DNA of 20,145 bases from CAWEZN01 sp964498015. Its GTDB lineage: Bacteria > Zixibacteria > MSB-5A5 > GN15 > PGXB01. Location of the stretch: the NCBI GenBank assembly GCA_964498015.1, contig CAZCFT010000045.1, positions 1-20,145 on the forward strand, written 5' to 3'. The notes beneath the pieces are model-generated. The model was not told the DNA's origin. It saw only the letters and a list, made by a program, of their open reading frames with translations, and searched no databases. Positions 14,664-20,145 of the stretch are shown piece by piece (position 1 is the first letter of the stretch; every line of letters begins with the position of its first letter). Made by a program: the position numbers and the translations under genes.

Positions 14664-16132
14664 TACAGAAGTCAGTCAAAAGCCGGATCCGGCCCCTTGA
14701 CGGAGTCGTGGCGCTGACTCGCCGGGAAACAGTTAATAGTAATCCTCTATTTGAAAAGATATTTAAACCAATTGGCGAATATATTGTCGAGCTCTCCCAG
14801 CTATATACTCTGCTTAAAGAGCGAACTCTGGAAATCATATTGATTACAGAGGATTATCCGGGAATCAATTCCGGAATTATCAAAAAGATCAGAATGCGGG
14901 CGCCGATGACCGATATTTGGAAAATCGCCTTTCCGGGTCGTCAAGCTGTCGAGAACGAAAATCCTTTATTTGATGGAATCATTAGTCTTCAGGAAGGAAA
15001 AGAGGCGGTATCGAATAAGATACAAAAGATTCTTCATCAGAAATCATTGTTGAGAAATTTCAATCTGGTCGGGCGTTCAGAAAAACTCAAGGCGATAGCT
15101 GAGACAATCGAACGAATTGCTCCGACCGATATTAGTGTACTTATCATCGGCCCTTCCGGGAGCGGCAAAGAGCTCGTAGCAAGGGCGATACATGAGAATT
15201 CACATCGTAGCGGGAAACGATTTGTGGCGGTCAACTGCGGGGCTCTGGCCGAAGGGGTGCTGGAGTCGGAGCTTTTTGGACACGAAAGAGGGGCGTTCAC
15301 CGGATCGGTCGGCAAACGCGAAGGGCTTTTCGTACAGGCCAACGGCGGGACAATTTTTCTTGATGAGATAGGCGAAACAAAACCGGACATGCAGGTGAAA
15401 TTCCTAAGAGCGCTGGAGGACGGCGTTTTTTATCCGGTGGGAGGCGACAAACCTGTCCATTCTGACGTCAGGGCGATAGCGGCGACAAATCGCGATCTAA
15501 TGGAAGCGATCCATGAAGGGCAATTTCGGGAGGATTTATATTTTCGACTTGGCGTTATTAAGATCAATCTTCCCTCTTTGTATGAGAGAAGAGAGGACAT
15601 TTTGCCTCTACTTTGCCATTTTGCAACCAAAGAAAAGCTGAAGGGATTTTCGGAAGCGGCGATTGATCTTCTTATGCGCTACGATTGGCCGGGGAATGTC
15701 CGCCAACTGCGGAATTTTGTCGCCCGGATGGGGGCTCTGCATCCGGGAGGCGAGATATCGGGGCATGAAGTAGAGCAATTTATCGCTGAGCAGGGGATGA
15801 CACAGAAGCAACTTCCGGTCGCGACCGGCCATACGCTTGAAGAGGCCGGGCATGAATTGATTTATCGGGCGCTTCTTTCGCTGGGGAGCGAGATAAGAAT
15901 GCTGAGAGATTTAATAACGGCAAATCTGCCCTCTCGCCATGAATTTGAAACGGAAGGGGAATTGCAGAGTAAGAACGAATCCGCCTCCGGCGGTACAATG
16001 CAAAAAATGCAAAAGGATTTGATAGAGTCGGCCCTTCGCGACTCAGGCGGCAACCGCAAAGGGGCGGCACGCAAGCTCGGAATCGGCGAAAGAACCTTGT
16101 ACCGGAAACTTAAGAAGTACAACTTGAGTTGA
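14660..16132 (+). CDS. Sigma-54 activator with degenerate receiver, FCB-type linker
   Basis: This 490-residue protein has a receiver-like N-terminus (about 18-128), an AAA+ domain (about 135-375), a linker and a Fis-type helix-turn-helix (about 463-487). The third receiver strand reads EIILITEDYPG and the N-terminal acidic pocket is absent, so phosphorylation is unlikely in the usual way. Walker A is GPSGSGKE (164-171), the sigma-54 loop is GAFTGS (211-216, conservative A-to-S change), Walker B is TIFLDE (231-236) and the arginine-finger region is REDLYFR (290-296). The linker AGHELIYRALLSLGSEIRMLRDLI (split here as AGHELIYRALL, 396-406, and SLGSEIRMLRDLI, 407-419) resembles that of FCB homologues. 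It overlaps RNase R as ATGA and the barrel gene as TTGA. It may regulate its own operon or distant sigma-54 genes. No partner kinase is present in the window. Confidence 0.9.
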   Translation: MIQKSVKSRIRPLDGVVALTRRETVNSNPLFEKIFKPIGEYIVELSQLYTLLKERTLEIILITEDYPGINSGIIKKIRMRAPMTDIWKIAFPGRQAVENENPLFDGIISLQEGKEAVSNKIQKILHQKSLLRNFNLVGRSEKLKAIAETIERIAPTDISVLIIGPSGSGKELVARAIHENSHRSGKRFVAVNCGALAEGVLESELFGHERGAFTGSVGKREGLFVQANGGTIFLDEIGETKPDMQVKFLRALEDGVFYPVGGDKPVHSDVRAIAATNRDLMEAIHEGQFREDLYFRLGVIKINLPSLYERREDILPLLCHFATKEKLKGFSEAAIDLLMRYDWPGNVRQLRNFVARMGALHPGGEISGHEVEQFIAEQGMTQKQLPVATGHTLEEAGHELIYRALLSLGSEIRMLRDLITANLPSRHEFETEGELQSKNESASGGTMQKMQKDLIESALRDSGGNRKGAARKLGIGERTLYRKLKKYNLS

Positions 16133-17808
16133 ATGATATAATCAAAACAGCATCCTGGCTCATATTGATCGCCACGGGGCTGACCATAAACATAGTCGGC
16201 CAGAATATTTCTCCGGAAGTTTACCCGACTGACGAAGAAATATACGAGGCTTATCTTCGGGGCGAGATTGATTATCATACTTATCAGAATCTGACGGAGA
16301 TATTTGAACAGGGAGTCGATAGCGCAGACTTGTTTCTGCTTGAAGAGATTCCGAATCTTAATTACTTCCTGTCCGCCAAGGGGCCGGATCGGGCTTTTGA
16401 CCAAAATACTTCGGCCACGGATTTCCCCGGACTCGAGAGAGAGCAGGCTGAATCATTCAGATCCGCAATTAAGCGGGAAAAAGTTCAGGCTTATTCAGGA
16501 GACGCAGGTCTCAAAAGATACCAGTCACTTGAAGAAAATGGTCCGGGGCGAAATCAATACTATCTGAAATACAGATTGCCGTCAGATGGCGCATTTAATG
16601 CGCGTCTTAACGGTGACTATGCGGGCCGCCATGAGTGGGCAAATCGTTCATTGAAGTACCAGAACAGCGCTGGTATGGCGAAGAGAATGATTGTCGGGAA
16701 TTTCGTCGCCCGCTATGGGTTGGGACTTACTATTGGATATCGCGGGAGACTTCTCGAAAAGGACTCTGCGACCAGAGACGAATCTTTTCTTTTTCCCGAT
16801 TATGGCGGATTTAATGGTATCTACATTGAAGGGGGTCGCAAATCGGATGCGGTTAAAATGCTGCTGCATTATGATCGAAATAGGACACATCAGGTTCAGG
16901 CAACCGCGATAAGCGTGTCCAAAAGATATAGGCAGTTTAAGGGCGAGGGAATTTTCATTGCTTCGAGAATGGAAAATAGGGAAACAGCCACAAAATATGA
17001 CTACCATCAACTGGGGTATTTTCTGCAATATCAAAATCATAAATTCGTGGCCGCCTTTGAGTCGGTTCTGCCCAAGGGGTCAAGAAAAGGTCTTTCCGCG
17101 GCCATTTTTGAGGCTCGCTATGATGAAAATCCGATTAACCTTTCCCTATCGGCGTGGCAGTATCCAAAAGACTTTATCAATCTATTTGGTGGGGGAAGGT
17201 CGGGCGACTACTATCATTCAGTATCGATTGACGCCATAAATCTTGAATTCAGCGACCGGCGAATTGATCAGCGCGGTATATTATTAAAAGGTACTTCTGC
17301 ATTGAGCAACAGTTCAATATATGAAATATCGTTTTCAGCATATGGAAAAAATCGCTATCAAAGAACCGCAAAAATGTCGACTGCCCTGGAAATTCCACTA
17401 TCCCCATCGGTTCATCTACGCGGTGATTATGGATACATAGAGGAATTCGAGGCCGGGCAACTGACCTCCAAGCATAAAGTCAGGCTGGAATACATATTGA
17501 AAATCGCAAAATTATTCATGCGAAATTATGCAGGTTTCAATATCGATAAGAATTCGAAAAAGTATTTCTCGCTTTTTTCACGAACGAAAACCGCCGTCTC
17601 CAATTATGGAAATATCGAATTATGGCTGAATCTTGATAAGATAGATTCGCCGAATGGCAAGATCAATTATTTCTATGGATACTTCAGGGAGACGGTCAGG
17701 GTCACGAAAAATCTGGAAATGGGAATGAAATATTCATATCGTTATAATCGTGATTACGAGAATAGAAGCAGTTCGACTTTTCTTCTTATGGCGGAGATGA
17801 GTTGGTGA
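16129..17808 (+). CDS. Outer-membrane beta-barrel protein, FCB type
   Basis: The 559-residue product starts with a signal peptide (about 1-25, hydrophobic WLILIATGLTINIVG). Residues about 29-75 are helical and acidic (PTDEEIYEAYLRGEIDYHTY, then LTEIFEQGVDSADLFLLEEI). The remainder (about 150-559) alternates polar and hydrophobic residues in strand-sized blocks and ends in Trp, as barrel proteins recognised by BamA do. The block GNFVARYGLGLTIGYRGR near 186 resembles a motif in FCB outer-membrane proteins that often carry helix-hairpin-helix domains, but I see no such domain here. The start is a TTG overlapping the activator stop as TTGA. The nearby ATG at 16133 is out of frame and closes at once, and a later start would remove the signal peptide. 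Specific function is unknown. Confidence 0.8.
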   Translation: MNDIIKTASWLILIATGLTINIVGQNISPEVYPTDEEIYEAYLRGEIDYHTYQNLTEIFEQGVDSADLFLLEEIPNLNYFLSAKGPDRAFDQNTSATDFPGLEREQAESFRSAIKREKVQAYSGDAGLKRYQSLEENGPGRNQYYLKYRLPSDGAFNARLNGDYAGRHEWANRSLKYQNSAGMAKRMIVGNFVARYGLGLTIGYRGRLLEKDSATRDESFLFPDYGGFNGIYIEGGRKSDAVKMLLHYDRNRTHQVQATAISVSKRYRQFKGEGIFIASRMENRETATKYDYHQLGYFLQYQNHKFVAAFESVLPKGSRKGLSAAIFEARYDENPINLSLSAWQYPKDFINLFGGGRSGDYYHSVSIDAINLEFSDRRIDQRGILLKGTSALSNSSIYEISFSAYGKNRYQRTAKMSTALEIPLSPSVHLRGDYGYIEEFEAGQLTSKHKVRLEYILKIAKLFMRNYAGFNIDKNSKKYFSLFSRTKTAVSNYGNIELWLNLDKIDSPNGKINYFYGYFRETVRVTKNLEMGMKYSYRYNRDYENRSSSTFLLMAEMSW

Positions 17809-19439
17809 AACCGATAATAACTATTATCTATCTCATGCTTTCGTTTTTCGCGGCTTGGGATAGCGCCAAGGCGGATATTATTATCAATGAAGTCATGTCG
17901 AATGAACCGGGCTCGCAGAGGAATTTTGAATGGATTGAGCTTTATAACAATTCTGACAGCTCCAAGATTTTGACTTACTATTCTCTGAATATTGAAGGCG
18001 ACGCTTTTGTTTTTCCTGAACAATCTATTGGAGCGCGGGAATATTTTGTTGTTTGCAGGAAACTATTCAGTTCCGACGGAACAGCCGGGTTCGAATCATA
18101 CTGGGGGGATGCCGATAGTGTCTGGGGCGATTCCGAATCGGAAAATTATAAGATTTACCAATATTCCGGAATGTCTCTGAAAAATGATTCCGGGACAGTC
18201 ACTCTCTTTTATACCTCAGCGGTTAAGTCTATTTTCAAGTGGACGGAGGGCGGCGCTGACGGGGTTTCATGGGAGCGATTCACACCGACTTCATCGGCCA
18301 TAGCCGAATCGACTGACCCGAAGGGCGGAACACCGGGGAGAATTAATTCTATAACGCCGGGACAATATGATCTGGCGCTGGTCTCGGCTATATTCGAGTT
18401 ATCGAACGGGATAACAAAATGCGATTTTACTGTGGTCAATGTGGGTCTAAGCGCCGTGGTCGGCGCAGACTTGCGACTATACCATGATGATAACAGGGAC
18501 ACCGCCGTTACATTGGGCGACCTTATCAACATTACTAATCTGCCTGATTTTAGTCCCGGAGATACTTTCCATATACTGGAGAATCTTCAATTCGAAGGAA
18601 TATATCCCTCAATTCTGGTCCAACTATCGCCTGACGATCGCTCATATAACAATATGGAATTATCAACAGTTCCCGGGCGGGATTTCCCCCCTATAGTAAT
18701 AAATGAGTTCCTTGCCGATCCGGAGTCTCCCCTCAAAACGGAGTGGATGGAATTAAATAACCGTTCAGATAGCACAATTAATTTGCAGGGATGGTTGGTG
18801 GGGGATTCAAACGGGCTTTCACCTATCACGGCTCAAAAATATCTGATAAAGGCGGGAGAATATATCGTTTTATGTGAAGATTCCGCCAATTTCCGGAATT
18901 TCTATTCAAATAATGATATCCCGCTTCTGGAAATTTCCTCCTGGGTCGGGTTAAACAATGACGGGGATGTAGCGCGGCTTATCGATAGTATCGGCTACAC
19001 GGCTGATAGATTCGATTATGAAACCGCTTATGGCGAGAATTTCACTTGGGGACGCGGCGAGGAAGCCGGCCGCGAAAACAGCTGGGGACGATCTGTCGTC
19101 GCCGGGGGCACGCCGGGAAGCGAAAACGAAGTGTACTATGAGGCCGTCTCGGAGAAAATCAAAGTCATCACTGAACCAAATCCCTTCTCCCCTCGCCGCG
19201 ACTCCGAGATGAGAATTACTTTTTCTGTCCCACCGGGGGATAATCTGGCTATGCGTGTCTATGATCTGCAGGGACGAATAATCAAAACTATGCTTGACAG
19301 GATTCCGGCGATGGATGGCTCAATATCCTGGAATGGTAAAGCGGATGATGGGTATCCCCTTCCCCCAGGCATTTATATTCTTTATCTTGAAATTTCCGGC
19401 GCCGGGCAATACAAACAAACGGTGGTTATAGCCCCATGA
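17805..19439 (+). CDS. Secreted lamin-tail-domain protein with sorting-like C-terminus
   Basis: The 544-residue product has a signal peptide (1-23, cleavage after AKA), a first lamin-tail domain (about 24-180, opening DIIINEVMSNEPG and EWIELYN), a CARDB-like beta domain (about 187-291), a second lamin-tail domain (about 296-442, opening IVINEFLADPES and EWMELNN), and a C-terminal domain (about 455-544) with EPNPFSPRRDSEMRITFSVP, VYDLQGR and PPGIYILYLE. That last domain is of the FlgD-Ig / Por-sorting type and is related to the tail of the protease at 3121-6912. Bacterial lamin-tail domains are found in secreted or surface proteins and are thought to bind ligands or anchor the protein. The GTG at 17805 forms a GTGA overlap with the barrel stop and has GGAG 8 bases upstream. 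A TTG at 17802 is less likely. Confidence 0.87.
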   Translation: MKPIITIIYLMLSFFAAWDSAKADIIINEVMSNEPGSQRNFEWIELYNNSDSSKILTYYSLNIEGDAFVFPEQSIGAREYFVVCRKLFSSDGTAGFESYWGDADSVWGDSESENYKIYQYSGMSLKNDSGTVTLFYTSAVKSIFKWTEGGADGVSWERFTPTSSAIAESTDPKGGTPGRINSITPGQYDLALVSAIFELSNGITKCDFTVVNVGLSAVVGADLRLYHDDNRDTAVTLGDLINITNLPDFSPGDTFHILENLQFEGIYPSILVQLSPDDRSYNNMELSTVPGRDFPPIVINEFLADPESPLKTEWMELNNRSDSTINLQGWLVGDSNGLSPITAQKYLIKAGEYIVLCEDSANFRNFYSNNDIPLLEISSWVGLNNDGDVARLIDSIGYTADRFDYETAYGENFTWGRGEEAGRENSWGRSVVAGGTPGSENEVYYEAVSEKIKVITEPNPFSPRRDSEMRITFSVPPGDNLAMRVYDLQGRIIKTMLDRIPAMDGSISWNGKADDGYPLPPGIYILYLEISGAGQYKQTVVIAP

Positions 19440-20145
19440 AAGCATCCGTTCTTTTTTTCATGTGCGTCCTATCGTGCGCTTCCCTGTTCGGCTATGACAT
19501 CGACGCCGGGCGGCGGATCGGGATGGGCGGGACTATACTTATTACCTCGCCGTCAGCTTCTGATTTCTTATTAGTCCCCGCAGTTCGGATTCTCAATCGA
19601 CAGATTCTGTTTGAATCAGGATTTCAACGTCGGTACGACCTGCCGGAACTTGACAAAGGATATCTTGCCGCTGGATATAGGAGGAGCTCCTTCTCTTTCG
19701 CGATCGGAATTTCTCAATTTGGGAAAGATGATTATTATTCGGAAAAAATCATAAGAACCGCTCTCGGATTTTATTATGGCGCTTTTGCCTTTGGTCTGCA
19801 TGGGAGCGGGAAGGCAATCAAAATTGGAAATGGTTACGGCGCTTTTAATGCCAAGTCATTCGGTCTGTCGGGCGGTTTCAGTCATGAAGAATATCATCTG
19901 GTCGTTATGGCAGATAACCTTAACAAACCGAAACTGACAGAGAATACGGAGCCGGAACCCACTTTCTGGAAAATATATGCCGAGCTCAAAGGTTCAAAAA
20001 CCTTTTCGATTACAGGCAAAATGGTTTTGGAAAAACGGCAGAAGATCTCGGTGGCGCTTGGGCAGTATATTTTTCTTTCGGGACGAAATGCCATTTTTTG
20101 GGGGTTGACCGGAAATCCGTTGACTTATGCAGGCGGTGTGGAAGT
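19436..20145 (+). CDS. PorV/UPF0164-like outer-membrane barrel, truncated by the window edge
   Basis: The frame starts with an ATG that overlaps the lamin-tail gene stop as ATGA and stays open for 236 codons to the end of the window, so the gene is incomplete. A signal peptide (about 1-19, MKASVLFFMCVLSCASLFG) is followed by YDIDAGRRIGMGGTILITS, which resembles the GMGG start of FCB barrels such as PorV, PorQ and UPF0164. The rest alternates strands with many Tyr, Phe and Gly, including FGKDDYYSEKI and GLTGNPLTYAGGVEV near the edge. In Bacteroidetes, PorV-like barrels deliver sorting-domain proteins to the surface. Finding one directly behind a gene with a sorting-like tail fits that role, but this is an inference from context. 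The exact family is uncertain. Confidence 0.75.
   Translation, partial: MKASVLFFMCVLSCASLFGYDIDAGRRIGMGGTILITSPSASDFLLVPAVRILNRQILFESGFQRRYDLPELDKGYLAAGYRRSSFSFAIGISQFGKDDYYSEKIIRTALGFYYGAFAFGLHGSGKAIKIGNGYGAFNAKSFGLSGGFSHEEYHLVVMADNLNKPKLTENTEPEPTFWKIYAELKGSKTFSITGKMVLEKRQKISVALGQYIFLSGRNAIFWGLTGNPLTYAGGVE

Noticed and set aside
15951..15966. Possible sigma-54 -24/-12 promoter (CGGAAG, TTGCA) before the first barrel gene
   Set aside because: The GG and GC spacing is right and the -12 box is good, but the -24 box matches at only about half of its positions and it lies inside a coding region.
15862..16404. Minus-strand frame of 180 codons
   Set aside because: It is antisense to the activator and barrel genes, both of which have clear domains and coupled starts.

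Overview
The window looks like a piece of chromosome from an uncultivated bacterium of the FCB group, most likely candidate phylum Zixibacteria or a close relative. The reasons are a large secreted protease ending in a Por-type (type IX secretion) sorting domain that starts NYPNPFN, a second secreted protein with a related C-terminal domain, FCB-style outer-membrane barrels, many TPR proteins, and a sigma-54 activator with the linker typical of FCB homologues. Base composition is moderate, a little under 50% GC by eye. The phylum is an inference; no rRNA or other marker is present. There is no tRNA, rRNA, CRISPR array, transposase or phage gene.

Layout. Bases 1-579 are non-coding and strongly C-rich on the + strand, with one palindromic element. 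Next come three small envelope or stress genes on the minus strand: a free-standing TonB C-terminal-domain protein (642-1040, with its own promoter and a strong terminator), a ChrB C-terminal-type chromate-resistance protein (1197-1616) preceded by a 34-codon ORF that overlaps it as ATGA, and a glycine-zipper envelope protein (1850-2755). On the plus strand, 3121-6912 encodes a 1263-residue secreted subtilisin-family protease with two Ig-like modules, a seven-unit FG-GAP/VCBS region and a sorting domain.

Convergent to it, a minus-strand group runs 10490 to 6948: a ZU5-like lipoprotein, a TPR protein, and a colinear TPR paralogue fused to a complete HD-GYP cyclic-di-GMP phosphodiesterase domain. 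A sigma-54 activator with a degenerate receiver domain and a GAFTDA loop (10771-12162) lies directly upstream on the same strand.

A 353-base divergent intergenic region (12163-12515) holds a long bipartite palindrome, a 17-bp perfect dyad and a candidate promoter. From 12516 to the right edge runs a tightly coupled operon: RNase R, a second sigma-54 activator with a degenerate receiver, an outer-membrane barrel, a lamin-tail-domain secreted protein, and a second PorV/UPF0164-like barrel that runs off the window. All four junctions are the same 4-base overlap (ATGA, TTGA, GTGA, ATGA), so these genes are probably translated in series. This RNase R / sigma-54 activator / barrel / lamin-tail / barrel operon is the best candidate here for an undescribed system. 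Its regulator may link RNA turnover to assembly of a surface-exposed complex, but no function can be assigned from sequence alone.
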